A DNA stretch of 64,000 nucleotides from CAIRDP01 sp037134895 (GCA_037134895.1 JBAXLI010000014.1:10843-74842), one strand, 5' to 3'; counted from the first letter of the stretch, positions 42,434-52,043 are shown. Made by a program: numbers and translations. Notes: generated by a model not told the origin, from the sequence alone.

Positions 42434-42975
42434 AAAGCATGAAGGAGACGGATTTCCGCGATAACGAAACCCTTGAGTTATTCAAAAGGACCGGCGGAAA
42501 TTTTCTGATGACCTCGATCGATGCAATCATTGACTGGGGACGTTCAAATTCTGTATGGCCTCTGACTTTTGCAACAAGCTGCTGCGGTATCGAGATGATG
42601 GCAACCGGAGCGGCCCGCCATGACTTTGCCCGCTTCGGGATCGAAGTTTACCGTGCCAGTCCCCGCCAGGCCGACGTCATCGTGGTTGCAGGAACCATCG
42701 TCAATAAAATGGCCCCGGTGCTCAAGCGTCTGTATGACCAGATGTCGGAACCAAGATATGTGATTGCAATGGGGGCCTGTGCTGTTTCAGGAGGCCCTTT
42801 CTATTATAACTCCTATCACGTTGTAAGGGGAGTTGACCAGGTTATCCCTGTAGATGTTTATATACCGGGCTGTCCGCCCCGCCCTGAGGCTCTGTTGTAT
42901 GGTATCATGCAGCTCCAGCGTAAAATCAAGATGGAAAGCATCACCCGTCCCGAACAAACCATGATACTTAAATAA
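42424..42975 (+). CDS. nuoB: NADH-quinone oxidoreductase subunit B
   Basis: From the ATG at 42424 (inside the end of nuoA) the protein has 183 residues; a longer in-frame opening within nuoA is not used. It binds cluster N2, the last electron carrier before quinone. The four cysteines are C53-C54 (ATSCCGIEMM), C119 (MGACAVSGG) and C150 (IPGCPPRPE). Length is typical of the short class. Confidence 0.95.
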   Translation: MGIKSMKETDFRDNETLELFKRTGGNFLMTSIDAIIDWGRSNSVWPLTFATSCCGIEMMATGAARHDFARFGIEVYRASPRQADVIVVAGTIVNKMAPVLKRLYDQMSEPRYVIAMGACAVSGGPFYYNSYHVVRGVDQVIPVDVYIPGCPPRPEALLYGIMQLQRKIKMESITRPEQTMILK

Positions 42976-43006
42976 TTTCTCCATTTCACTATTTCACCAT
43001 TTCACC
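42975..43006. repeat. Octamer array (ATTTCACC) between nuoB and nuoC
   Basis: Four 8-bp units: ATTTCTCC, ATTTCACT, ATTTCACC, ATTTCACC, starting at the last base of the nuoB stop codon and ending 9 bp before the nuoC ATG. It is single-armed. The period is 8, unlike the 7-bp arrays elsewhere in the window. Confidence 0.65.
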
Positions 43007-43015
43007 GTTTAGAAT

Positions 43016-43474
43016 ATGGATAACGAAACCCTAAAAGCCAGGATCCTTGAAATTGTGCCCGATGCACAACCAGAGGAGAATAAGCAGTATCTTACACTGC
43101 TGGTTCCTGCAGCAAAAATACATGAGCTGGGCAGCACACTTAAAGACACACAGGATCTGGCATTTGATTATCTTTTCTGTCAAAGCGGGGTTGACTACGG
43201 CAAGCAACTTGCTGTGGTTTATCATCTGAGTTCGACACAGCATAAACATGCATTGGTCCTTAAGGTCAAAACCGAAGACAGGGCAAACCCGGTTTTTGAC
43301 ACAGTTTGTGATATCTGGCGTACTGCCGAGTTCCATGAGCGGGAAATTTACGACATGTTCGGGATCAGGTTTAACAACCATCCCGACCTCCGCCGCATCT
43401 TCCTCGAGGAAGACTGGAAAGGCTATCCTCTTCGCAAAGATTACCAGGATGAAGTAAATATCGTTGAATTCTAG
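43016..43474 (+). CDS. nuoC: NADH-quinone oxidoreductase subunit C
   Basis: The 152-residue hydrophilic subunit of the connecting arm ends in the family signature EFHEREIYDMFGIRFNNHPDLRRIF and LPLRKDY-like YPLRKDYQD. It is separate from nuoD, not fused as in E. coli NuoCD. It follows nuoB after an octamer array. Confidence 0.92.
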   Translation: MDNETLKARILEIVPDAQPEENKQYLTLLVPAAKIHELGSTLKDTQDLAFDYLFCQSGVDYGKQLAVVYHLSSTQHKHALVLKVKTEDRANPVFDTVCDIWRTAEFHEREIYDMFGIRFNNHPDLRRIFLEEDWKGYPLRKDYQDEVNIVEF

Positions 43475-43477
43475 TTT

Positions 43478-44605
43478 ATGAAAGAGATAACTAACCTGCC
43501 TGTCAGCAAGATAGAAGAGGAGGAATACCATATCAATATGGGTCCCCAGCATCCTTCAACGCATGGAGTACTCCGGCTTGTAGTTTCCCTTCAGGGCGAG
43601 ATCGTGAAAAGCCTGAAACCACATTGCGGGTACATCCACAGGGGTATCGAAAAGATGTTTGAAAAAGACACTTATCCGCAGATCATTCATCTTACCGACA
43701 GGATTGATTACCTCTCGGCCCACATCAACAATCATGCGGTTTGCCTGCTTGTTGAGAAAGCCCTTGAGATCGATGTACCGGAACGTGTAAGGTATATCCG
43801 CACCATTATGGATGAGTTGGCGAGAATACAATCACATCAGCTCTGGTGGTCAAGTTTTGGAATGGATCTTGGCGGACTTACTTGTTTCTTTTACGGTCTC
43901 CGCGATCGTGAAATGATACTGGACATCTGGGAAGAGACGACGGGTAGCCGTTTCCTTCAAAGTTACAATTGCCCAGGCGGAGTGATGCAGGACCTCCATC
44001 CAAACTTCCAGAAAAAGGTTCACGCTTTTATTAAGACATTCAAGAAAAAGATCAAAGATTATGACCGCATTCTTTCGGGCAATGTGATCTTTGAGCAGAG
44101 AAGCCAGGGAGTTGGAATGCTTTCTAAGGAAGATGCCATCAGTTATGGTGTCACCGGTCCGTCGGGCCGTGGTTCCGGGTGGTCATGCGATGTACGCAAG
44201 ATCGAACCTTACAGCATGTATGGCAAAGTACAGTTCAATGAAGTGCTGCGCTACGGATGCGACACCTATTCAAGGTATATGGTTCGTATGCAGGAAATGC
44301 ACGAATCGATGAACATCATTGAGCAGCTTATCGATAACATCCCGGCCGGGGATCATTCGGCTAAAATGAAGGCCGTGATCAAGCTTCCCGCCGGGGAATA
44401 TTTTCAGCGGGTTGAATCGGCCAGGGGGGATCTGGGTGTTTATGCTGTAAGCGACGGGAACAAAACCCCATACAGGATGAAATTCAGAACACCGAGTTTC
44501 TCAAACCTCAGCGTTCTAGACCATATCAGCCGCAACATGAAAATTGCCGACCTCGTGGCTATCGGCGCATCCCTCGATTTAGTAATTCCTGATATTGACA
44601 GATAA
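43478..44605 (+). CDS. nuoD: NADH-quinone oxidoreductase subunit D
   Basis: The 375-residue subunit forms the quinone cavity with NuoB. Landmarks are NMGPQHPSTHGVLRL, PHCGYIHRGIEK, and the C-terminal KFRTPSFSNLSVLDHISRNMKIAD ending at VIPDIDR. The HGVLRL region and the C-terminal Asp-Arg are intact. Start is 3 bp after the nuoC stop. Confidence 0.95.
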   Translation: MKEITNLPVSKIEEEEYHINMGPQHPSTHGVLRLVVSLQGEIVKSLKPHCGYIHRGIEKMFEKDTYPQIIHLTDRIDYLSAHINNHAVCLLVEKALEIDVPERVRYIRTIMDELARIQSHQLWWSSFGMDLGGLTCFFYGLRDREMILDIWEETTGSRFLQSYNCPGGVMQDLHPNFQKKVHAFIKTFKKKIKDYDRILSGNVIFEQRSQGVGMLSKEDAISYGVTGPSGRGSGWSCDVRKIEPYSMYGKVQFNEVLRYGCDTYSRYMVRMQEMHESMNIIEQLIDNIPAGDHSAKMKAVIKLPAGEYFQRVESARGDLGVYAVSDGNKTPYRMKFRTPSFSNLSVLDHISRNMKIADLVAIGASLDLVIPDIDR

Positions 44606-44617
44606 AAACAAGGCAAT

Positions 44618-45706
44618 ATGACCTTTAATATTTACGATTTTACATCATTCAACCAGTGGATTGACAAGGGGCTCAACAGCATCATGTCGCCTACCTGGGC
44701 GCTGATCACCGAGTGGTTTATCATTGGGATAGTCTTCCTTCTCTTCTATGCGGTTGTCGGCTTATTCCTGGTGTATGCAGAACGAAAAGTCTGCGCCTTC
44801 ATGCAGAACAGGGTCGGGCCAAACAGGGTCGGACCATACGGGTTTTTCCAGACCATTGCCGACTTCATTAAACTGCTGATGAAAGAGTTGGTTTATATCA
44901 AGGATTCCGATAAACTCCTGTTCAATATTGCGCCATTCATTGTGATCATTGCCTCGTTCATGGCCCTGTCAGCCGTGCCTTTTGCAAAAGGTTTGCATGC
45001 CATCGATTTCGATATCGGAATCCTCTATGTGATTGCCGTATCATCACTTGGTGTCGTTGGTGTACTGCTTGCCGGCTGGTCGTCAAACAATAAATACTCG
45101 CTTATCGGCGCCATGAGAAGCGGTGCCCAGATTGTCAGTTACGAACTTTCGGTCGGACTTTCACTGCTTACCATCATTGTACTTGCAGGAACCATGCAGT
45201 TTTCAGAGATCGTCGAATTGCAACGAAACGGCTGGTTCATTTTTAAAGGACATATCCCGGCCTTCATCGCCTTCGTGATATTCCTGATCGCCAGCACGGC
45301 CGAAACCAACCGCGGGCCTTTCGACCTTGCTGAAGCAGAGTCAGAGCTTACTGCCGGATTCCATACTGAGTATTCAGGGATCAAATTTGCCTTCTTCTTC
45401 CTGGCTGAATATATGAACATGTTCCTTGTCGCGTCCATTGCTGCTACTGTTTTCCTTGGAGGCTGGATGCCTTTCCACGTTTCAGGATGGGCAGGGTTTA
45501 ACAACATTATGGATTACATCCCGCCCTTCGTATGGTATTTCGGCAAAACAGCATTCATCATCTGGCTTATGATGTTATTCAAATGGACATTCCCGAGACT
45601 GCGTATCGACCAGCTTCTTAACCTGGAGTGGAAATATCTGCTCCCGATCAACCTGGTCAATATTCTTTTGATGGCATTTTTAGTATTAATGCATTGGCAT
45701 TTTTAA
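44618..45706 (+). CDS. nuoH: NADH-quinone oxidoreductase subunit H
   Basis: The 362-residue membrane subunit has eight helices and lines the quinone channel. Motifs include AERKVCAFMQNRVGPNRVGPYGFFQTIADFIK, TAETNRGPFDLAEAESELTAGFHTEYSGIKF and the terminal LPRLRIDQL-like FPRLRIDQLLNLEWK. All acidic residues of the E-channel loop appear present. Confidence 0.95.
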   Translation: MTFNIYDFTSFNQWIDKGLNSIMSPTWALITEWFIIGIVFLLFYAVVGLFLVYAERKVCAFMQNRVGPNRVGPYGFFQTIADFIKLLMKELVYIKDSDKLLFNIAPFIVIIASFMALSAVPFAKGLHAIDFDIGILYVIAVSSLGVVGVLLAGWSSNNKYSLIGAMRSGAQIVSYELSVGLSLLTIIVLAGTMQFSEIVELQRNGWFIFKGHIPAFIAFVIFLIASTAETNRGPFDLAEAESELTAGFHTEYSGIKFAFFFLAEYMNMFLVASIAATVFLGGWMPFHVSGWAGFNNIMDYIPPFVWYFGKTAFIIWLMMLFKWTFPRLRIDQLLNLEWKYLLPINLVNILLMAFLVLMHWHF

Positions 45707-45712
45707 CATACT

Positions 45713-46192
45713 ATGAACAGCTTCTTTAAATACTTTTCAGATATTTTCCATGGGGTGAAATCCCTGCTTATAGGGATGTCGGTCACAGGCCGGTATTTCT
45801 TCAGCCCCGGGCAGATCGTAACTCAGCAGTATCCTGAAAACAGGAAAACCCTGCAGATGTTTGAGCGATTCAAAGGCGAGGTCATCATGATCCATGACCA
45901 GAACAACCAGCATCGCTGCAACGGCTGCGGCATTTGCGAAAACAATTGTCCGAACGGCTCAATCGAGATTATTTCGGCTAAGGTCACCGGGGAGGACGGA
46001 AAATCTAAACGCATCATCGATAAGCACATATACCATCTTGGTATGTGCACTTTCTGCGGATTATGCGTTAAGAACTGCCCCTCCAATGCCCTGGGATTCG
46101 GACAGGAATTTGAGCATGCAGTGTTCGACCGTTCCAAGCTGAACAAAGTGTTAAATAAACCGGGATCATCCATTATTAAAGGTGTAGAGTAA
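45713..46192 (+). CDS. nuoI: NADH-quinone oxidoreductase subunit I
   Basis: The 159-residue 2x4Fe-4S subunit has both cluster motifs complete: C69, C72, C75, C79 and C112, C115, C118, C122. With no NuoEFG encoded here, this subunit is the likely entry point for electrons from ferredoxin or another soluble donor. It overlaps nuoJ by one base. Confidence 0.95.
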   Translation: MNSFFKYFSDIFHGVKSLLIGMSVTGRYFFSPGQIVTQQYPENRKTLQMFERFKGEVIMIHDQNNQHRCNGCGICENNCPNGSIEIISAKVTGEDGKSKRIIDKHIYHLGMCTFCGLCVKNCPSNALGFGQEFEHAVFDRSKLNKVLNKPGSSIIKGVE

Positions 46193-46701
46193 TGACGAAC
46201 AATCAATTCATGTTTTTGCTTTTTTCGGCAGTGATCCTGGTCTTTTCACTGCTGACGGTGACCAGCCGGCGCATATTGCGTGCCGCTACTTTCCTGCTTT
46301 TCGTACTGGTCTCCACGGCGGGACTGTATTTTCTGCTCAGGTTCAATTTCCTTGCAGCGATCCAGCTCACCTTGTATGCCGGGGGTATAGTGGTCCTGAT
46401 CATTTTCTCGATCCTCCTTACCAGCCATATCAGTGAAAAACTTTCAATACCGCCGGTTACAAAGAGGATTTATGCAGCTGTTGCAGCCATCGCTGGCGCT
46501 GTTCTCTGCATTGTCACGATTCTTAAAACCGATTTTGTTCAGAAAAGCCTTGATTCATCGCGGGTCGACATCAGGACCATCGGGGAAGGCATGTTAAGCA
46601 CTGATAAATACGGTTATGCGCTTCCTTTCGAAGTGATCAGCGTGCTCCTTTTAGCTGCAATGATCGGATCAATAATACTGGCTAAGAAAAGAAAAGATTA
46701 A
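46192..46701 (+). CDS. nuoJ: NADH-quinone oxidoreductase subunit J
   Basis: The 169-residue membrane subunit has five helices. The family block QLTLYAGGIVVLIIFSILLTS is clear, and the C-terminal helix FEVISVLLLAAMIGSIILAKK is typical. Its ATG starts in the last base of the nuoI stop. Confidence 0.9.
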   Translation: MTNNQFMFLLFSAVILVFSLLTVTSRRILRAATFLLFVLVSTAGLYFLLRFNFLAAIQLTLYAGGIVVLIIFSILLTSHISEKLSIPPVTKRIYAAVAAIAGAVLCIVTILKTDFVQKSLDSSRVDIRTIGEGMLSTDKYGYALPFEVISVLLLAAMIGSIILAKKRKD

Positions 46702-46720
46702 TATTTATAATACTCAGCAT

Positions 46721-47038
46721 ATGTTTGAAGGTGTACCCATTCAATGGTTCCTGGTCCTGGCCACGGCTATGTTCTTTATCGGGATTTACGGTTTCCTGGT
46801 TAGAAAAAACCTCATCACCATGCTGATGTCGATCGAGCTGATACTTAACTCGGTTTGCATCAATTTTCTGGCATTCAACAAGATACTTTTTCCTGAACAT
46901 CTCGAAGGGATGTTCATGACCTTGTTCATTATTGCCATTGCCGCTGCTGAAGCTTCAGTTGCAATAGCAATAATCATCAATATCTACCGCCGTATTGTGA
47001 ATATTGATGTTGAGAAGATGAATGAAATGAAATATTAG
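46721..47038 (+). CDS. nuoK: NADH-quinone oxidoreductase subunit K
   Basis: The 105-residue, three-helix subunit (MnhC-like) has the buried glutamates in SIELILNSVCINF and IAAAEASVAIAIIINIYRR, part of the proton path. Its TAG stop codon lies inside the first unit of the heptamer array that fills the gap to nuoL. Confidence 0.93.
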   Translation: MFEGVPIQWFLVLATAMFFIGIYGFLVRKNLITMLMSIELILNSVCINFLAFNKILFPEHLEGMFMTLFIIAIAAAEASVAIAIIINIYRRIVNIDVEKMNEMKY

Positions 47039-47115
47039 GGATTAGGGATTAGGGATTAGGGGTTAGGGAGAAAAATAATTCCCTAAACCCTAACCCCCAA
47101 CCCCTGACCCCCAAA
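47034..47115. repeat. Inverted heptamer array (ATTAGGG) between nuoK and nuoL
   Basis: Five units ATTAGGG x4 and GTTAGGG (47034-47068), a 12-nt A-rich loop (47069-47080), then five units CCCTAAA, CCCTAAC, CCCCAAC, CCCTGAC, CCCCAAA (47081-47115). The second arm is roughly the reverse complement of the first, giving a predicted 35-bp stem with about one or two mismatches per unit. The first unit contains the nuoK stop codon. Confidence 0.85.
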
Positions 47116-47153
47116 CTGACAAGTTTATCATAAATGCATAATAACAACAAGAT

Positions 47154-49073
47154 ATGATCGATTTCAGTTACACCATCTGGATACTGCTGATACCTCTGCT
47201 GGTATTCGTGATCACAGGGCTTTTCGGCAACAGGTTCAAGCCCATCGTGACAGGGATTATAGGTACCACGGGCCTTGGGATCAATTTTTTACTTGCAATC
47301 ATTACTGCCTACAAGTACTTTTTTGTACTTGGCAGGGCTGACGGGGCGTTTCAAAAGGTATTGGGGTTAAATATGAGGTGGCTTAACCTGACCGATAAGC
47401 TGCATATCGATATCGGGGTATTGCTTGATCCCATCTCAGTGATGATGCTTATTGTTATCACCACCGTATCGTTCATGGTACATATCTATTCTATCGGTTA
47501 TATGAAAGGGGAAAAAGGATTTGCAAGATTCTTTTCAATCCTTTCGTTGTTCAGCTTTTCAATGCTCGGTCTCGTGGTGGCCACGAATATTTTCCAGATG
47601 TATATTTTCTGGGAACTTGTTGGCGTTTCATCGTTTCTCCTGATCGGATTCTATTATGAAAAAGACTCCGCAGTCGCAGCAAGTAAAAAAGCTTTTATCG
47701 TAACCCGTTTTGCCGACCTTGGATTCCTTATCGGGATACTGGTTCTGTCATACACCACCGGCACTTTCGACTTTATTACCCTCACCGGGCCTAACAGCCC
47801 TGCATTCACCACAGGACAGGGGATTATATTCCTCGGTATGTCGACCATGACCTGGGCGATGCTGCTCATCTTCATGGGAGGTGCAGGTAAATCGGCCATG
47901 TTCCCGCTTCATATCTGGCTGCCCGATGCCATGGAAGGCCCAACACCCGTTTCAGCCCTTATCCATGCCGCAACCATGGTTGTGGCCGGTGTTTATCTTG
48001 TAGCCAGGATGTTCCCGATATTTCATCATGAACAGTCGGCGCTTGACGTCGTTGCCTGGGTGGGAGCGTTTACATCCCTGTTTGCTGCAGTGATAGCATG
48101 TACACAGTATGATATCAAACGTGTTCTGGCGTTTTCGACCATGTCGCAGATTGGATACATGATGCTTGCCCTGGGTGTTTCAGGATATGGCGGCGAGGAA
48201 GGCCTTGGTTACATGGCTTCAATGTTCCACCTGTTCACCCACGCCTTTTTCAAAGCCCTGCTCTTCCTTGGCGCCGGTGCTATTATCCATGCCGTACATA
48301 GTAATCATATGAATGAAATGGGTGGATTAAGGAAGTATCTCCCCATCACACATATAACTTTCCTGATTGCCTGTCTTGCAATTGCCGGGATACCGCCGTT
48401 TGCAGGATTTTTCAGCAAGGATGAGATCCTGGTTGCCGCTTTCCATCACAACAAAGTGCTGTTTGCAATGGAATACCTCGTGGCCGGCATGACCGCATTT
48501 TATATGTTCCGACTGTATTTCAACGTGTTCTGGGGGAAAGAACCTCATTATCATCATGCACCTCATGAAGCTCCCGCCACAATGACTATTCCGCTTATCA
48601 TTCTTGCCATTGGTTCAACCTTTGCAGGGTTTATTCCTTTCTCAAAACTGGTCACATCCGACGGACTTCCCTTCGAAACACATACCGAATGGAGCATTGC
48701 AATTCCTTCGGTGCTTATTGCCCTGGTTGGTATCAGCATTGCCACAATGATGTATATGAAGAAATCGGAAACGTCTAAAAAAATATCCGGTGCCCTGGGA
48801 GTATTCTATACGGCTGCTTACAACAAGTTCTACATTGACGAGATCTATCTCTTCATAACAAAGAAGATCCTTTTCAACTATGTCTCACGTCCGATTGCCT
48901 GGTTCGACCGCCACATCGTTGATGGCACAATGAACCAGCTTGCATTTGTCACCAACGTGGTTTCCGACAGGATCAAGGGATTACAGAGCGGCCAGCTTCA
49001 GCAATATGCCCTGGCCTTCGTTTCGGGTGTGATTGCACTGGCCTTGTTATTCATCTATTTATGGACCAATTAA
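47154..49073 (+). CDS. nuoL: NADH-quinone oxidoreductase subunit L
   Basis: The 639-residue antiporter-like proton-pumping subunit has the Mrp-type core: the WELVGVSSFLLIGFY helix with the key glutamate, the KSAMFPLHIWLPDAMEGPTPVSALIHAATMVVAGVYL block with the channel lysine, and the ACTQYDIKRVLAFSTMSQIGYM helix. The C-terminal lateral helix region follows. It is cotranscribed with nuoM and nuoN after the repeat spacer. Confidence 0.95.
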   Translation: MIDFSYTIWILLIPLLVFVITGLFGNRFKPIVTGIIGTTGLGINFLLAIITAYKYFFVLGRADGAFQKVLGLNMRWLNLTDKLHIDIGVLLDPISVMMLIVITTVSFMVHIYSIGYMKGEKGFARFFSILSLFSFSMLGLVVATNIFQMYIFWELVGVSSFLLIGFYYEKDSAVAASKKAFIVTRFADLGFLIGILVLSYTTGTFDFITLTGPNSPAFTTGQGIIFLGMSTMTWAMLLIFMGGAGKSAMFPLHIWLPDAMEGPTPVSALIHAATMVVAGVYLVARMFPIFHHEQSALDVVAWVGAFTSLFAAVIACTQYDIKRVLAFSTMSQIGYMMLALGVSGYGGEEGLGYMASMFHLFTHAFFKALLFLGAGAIIHAVHSNHMNEMGGLRKYLPITHITFLIACLAIAGIPPFAGFFSKDEILVAAFHHNKVLFAMEYLVAGMTAFYMFRLYFNVFWGKEPHYHHAPHEAPATMTIPLIILAIGSTFAGFIPFSKLVTSDGLPFETHTEWSIAIPSVLIALVGISIATMMYMKKSETSKKISGALGVFYTAAYNKFYIDEIYLFITKKILFNYVSRPIAWFDRHIVDGTMNQLAFVTNVVSDRIKGLQSGQLQQYALAFVSGVIALALLFIYLWTN

Positions 49074-49085
49074 AACGATAAGATA

Positions 49086-50597
49086 ATGAGCTTTCTGATA
49101 TTATTCATCATAATCCCTGTTCTGACTTCCATAGGGATATTTTTCAGCAAGACCCATATGCAGGTCAAGTGGACTGCAGTCATCGGTATGAGCTGTCAGC
49201 TTATTCTCGCCGGGACACTCATTTATCTTTTCCTGGCTGCCAGGGCTGCAGGGAATACAGCAGAGATCCTGTTTTCGCAGGATGTTGTATGGTACAAGAA
49301 CCTGAATATCCACTTTTTCATTGGAGTGGATGGCGTTTCGGTTGCAATGATTGGCCTCACTTCGATTGTGATCTTTGCCGGGATCTTTGCTTCCTGGGAT
49401 GTTACAGACCTGCCAAGGGAATTTTTCACTTCACTGATCCTGCTTGCTGCCGGGGTTTTCGGCTTCTTTATTTCCCTCGATCTTTTCACCCTCTTCCTGT
49501 TCTATGAAATTGCCGTTATCCCGATGTACCTTCTGATCGGCATCTGGGGAAGCGGCCCGAGGCATTATTCGGCCATGAAACTTACCCTTATGTTGATGGG
49601 TGGGTCGGCACTGATCATGCTCGGCCTTCTTGGCCTTTACTTTAATTCTGCCCCGAACGGAGGGCCTCTTACGTTCAACCTGATCCAGATTTCAAAGGTT
49701 ACCATCCCCATGGCGGCACAGCGTTTCTTTTTCCCATTCCTGTTTATCGGTTTCGGGGTTTTAGGAGCCCTCTTCCCGTTCCATACATGGTCGCCCGACG
49801 GTCACGCCTCAGCTCCGACTGCAGTATCTATGCTTCACGCCGGCGTGCTGATGAAACTGGGAGGTTACGGTTGTTACCGTGTTGCAGTATTCCTTCTTCC
49901 CGGTGCTGCCCATGAAATGGCATGGATATTCCTTATCCTTACGACTATCGGTGTCGTGTATGGTGCATTCGGCGCAATCTGGCAGAAAGACCTCAAATAC
50001 ATCAATGCATATTCATCGGTGAGCCATTGTGCACTGGTGCTTTTCGCAGTGCTCATGATGAACCAGACTGCCATGAACGGAGCCATCATGCAGATGATCT
50101 CCCACGGCATCATGACAGCCCTTTTCTTTGCCTTAATCGGGATGATCTACGGACGTACCCACACCAGGTATATCAACGAGATGGGCGGACTGATGAAAGT
50201 CATGCCTTTCCTCGCAGTGGCTTATGTTATCGGCGGCCTCGCTTCACTTGGCCTTCCGGGATTCAGCGGGTTCGTTGCAGAAATGACGGTCTTTATTGGT
50301 TCATTCCAGCACAATGACGTGTTCCACAGGGTTTGTACGATTCTTGCAGCCTCATCCATCGTAGTCACAGCAGTGTATATTCTCCGTGTTGTCGGGATCC
50401 TTTTACTTGGTAAAATCAGGAACCCCGAGTTTAATCATATCTCTGATGCAAAATGGTTTGACCGCATGAGCGTGGTTACCCTGATACTTGGGATCACAGC
50501 CATCGGGATGGCGCCGCTCTGGCTGAGTGATATGATCAATAACGGACTGGTTCCGGTAATGCAGAGGATTTTGCTTGCAGGCCCTATCATTCATTAA
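49086..50597 (+). CDS. nuoM: NADH-quinone oxidoreductase subunit M
   Basis: The 503-residue proton-pumping subunit has the TM5 glutamate in FLFYEIAVIPMYLLIGIWG and the central FPFHTWSPDGHASAPTAVSMLHAGVLMKLGGYG block. Length and motifs are normal. It is separated from nuoN by 36 bp. Confidence 0.95.
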   Translation: MSFLILFIIIPVLTSIGIFFSKTHMQVKWTAVIGMSCQLILAGTLIYLFLAARAAGNTAEILFSQDVVWYKNLNIHFFIGVDGVSVAMIGLTSIVIFAGIFASWDVTDLPREFFTSLILLAAGVFGFFISLDLFTLFLFYEIAVIPMYLLIGIWGSGPRHYSAMKLTLMLMGGSALIMLGLLGLYFNSAPNGGPLTFNLIQISKVTIPMAAQRFFFPFLFIGFGVLGALFPFHTWSPDGHASAPTAVSMLHAGVLMKLGGYGCYRVAVFLLPGAAHEMAWIFLILTTIGVVYGAFGAIWQKDLKYINAYSSVSHCALVLFAVLMMNQTAMNGAIMQMISHGIMTALFFALIGMIYGRTHTRYINEMGGLMKVMPFLAVAYVIGGLASLGLPGFSGFVAEMTVFIGSFQHNDVFHRVCTILAASSIVVTAVYILRVVGILLLGKIRNPEFNHISDAKWFDRMSVVTLILGITAIGMAPLWLSDMINNGLVPVMQRILLAGPIIH

Positions 50598-50633
50598 TTC
50601 TAAAGAAGTAAAAAACAAATAAATATCTGACCC

Positions 50634-52043
50634 ATGTTGATCATGAGACACGAATTACTGCTGATTGCCATCACGGTGATTCTTTTGCTTGTTGAGATTT
50701 TTCTGCCGGCCGGTAAAAAGAGCAGGATAATCACTCCTGTCATCCTCCTGATGACGGCGGTGATGATCCTTGGCTTCATTCCCGGGCCCACAGGAACACT
50801 GTTCGGAGGGATGTATCAGACCTCTGCTTTGGTGATTATGTTTAAGAACATCCTGAATATCGGGGCATTGATCGTGATAATTCAGAGCGCTGACTGGCTC
50901 AGGAAGCCAGAAAACGCGGAAAAGATCAGCGAGTATTATATACTGCTTCTTTCCACTCTGATCGGGATGCAATATATGGTCTCATCGGGGGATTTCCTTA
51001 TGTTTTACCTCGGGCTTGAACTGGCCACCATCCCACTGGCAGCACTCGCTGCGTATGAAAGATTCAAGGAGAAATCAGCCGAAGCAGGGGTTAAACTCAT
51101 CTTTTCCTCGGCTCTCTCATCAGGAATTCTTCTTTATGGCCTTTCGATGGTATATGGTACGACAGGCACTCTTTACTTTGCCGAAGTCGGTCCTGCGTTC
51201 ATTGGTACCCCCCTGCAAGTTCTTGGCTTCATCTTTTTCTTTGCAGGCATGGCTTTCAAAATCTCCCTCGTGCCTTTCCACCTCTGGACCGCCGATGTGT
51301 ATGAAGGGGCTCCGATAAATATCACTTCCTATCTCTCGGTTGTTTCCAAAGGGGCTGCCGCATTCATCCTCACAATTCTGCTGTTTACTGTTTTCAGCAA
51401 GATTGCCATGTTGTGGAGCAACGTATTGTACATCATCATTATTCTCACGATCACCCTGGGTAACCTTTTTGCCATCCGCCAGCAGAACCTTAAAAGATTC
51501 CTCGCATTTTCATCCATTGCGCAGGCCGGTTTTATCCTCCTGGGTATGATTGGCCAGAGCCAGTATGGCATGGCAACGGTGATCTATTTTATACTTATAT
51601 ATATATTTTCAAACCTCGGAGCTTTCGGCGTGGTTTCTATCATCTCAAACCGCACCGGGCTTGAAAATATCGACGATTACGACGGTCTTTACCGGACGAA
51701 TCCAAAGCTTGCGATGACAATGATGCTTTCGCTGTTCTCGCTGGCGGGAATTCCTCCTGTTGCAGGTTTCTTCGGCAAATTCTTCCTCTTTGCCGCAGCT
51801 GCCAACCATGGGTTGTATATTCTTGTCCTTATTGCCATTATCAATACCATCATTTCATTATACTATTACCTGCTGGTCATCAAGGCCATGTTCCTTAACC
51901 GCAGCGACCGCGCTATCCCAAAGCTCAAAAGCGACTTTTATTCAAGCCTTGGCCTGATTATCTGCCTGGTTGGAATCTTCGCGATTGGGATTTTCAGCAC
52001 TATTTTTGAAGTAATCAATGGGCTAAGTTTCGGACTGTATTAA
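50634..52043 (+). CDS. nuoN: NADH-quinone oxidoreductase subunit N
   Basis: The 469-residue antiporter-like subunit is the last of the operon. Markers are FLMFYLGLELATIPLAALAAY, FKISLVPFHLWTADVYEGAP and IRQQNLKRFLAFSSIAQAGFILLG. A second ATG at 50643 is possible. The stop is followed directly by a single-armed heptamer array. Confidence 0.94.
   Translation: MLIMRHELLLIAITVILLLVEIFLPAGKKSRIITPVILLMTAVMILGFIPGPTGTLFGGMYQTSALVIMFKNILNIGALIVIIQSADWLRKPENAEKISEYYILLLSTLIGMQYMVSSGDFLMFYLGLELATIPLAALAAYERFKEKSAEAGVKLIFSSALSSGILLYGLSMVYGTTGTLYFAEVGPAFIGTPLQVLGFIFFFAGMAFKISLVPFHLWTADVYEGAPINITSYLSVVSKGAAAFILTILLFTVFSKIAMLWSNVLYIIIILTITLGNLFAIRQQNLKRFLAFSSIAQAGFILLGMIGQSQYGMATVIYFILIYIFSNLGAFGVVSIISNRTGLENIDDYDGLYRTNPKLAMTMMLSLFSLAGIPPVAGFFGKFFLFAAAANHGLYILVLIAIINTIISLYYYLLVIKAMFLNRSDRAIPKLKSDFYSSLGLIICLVGIFAIGIFSTIFEVINGLSFGLY

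Noticed and set aside
47034..47115. Telomere-like TTAGGG repeats as a chromosome end
   Set aside because: The array is inside the nuo operon with normal genes on both sides, and shares its 7-bp period with arrays of other sequence.
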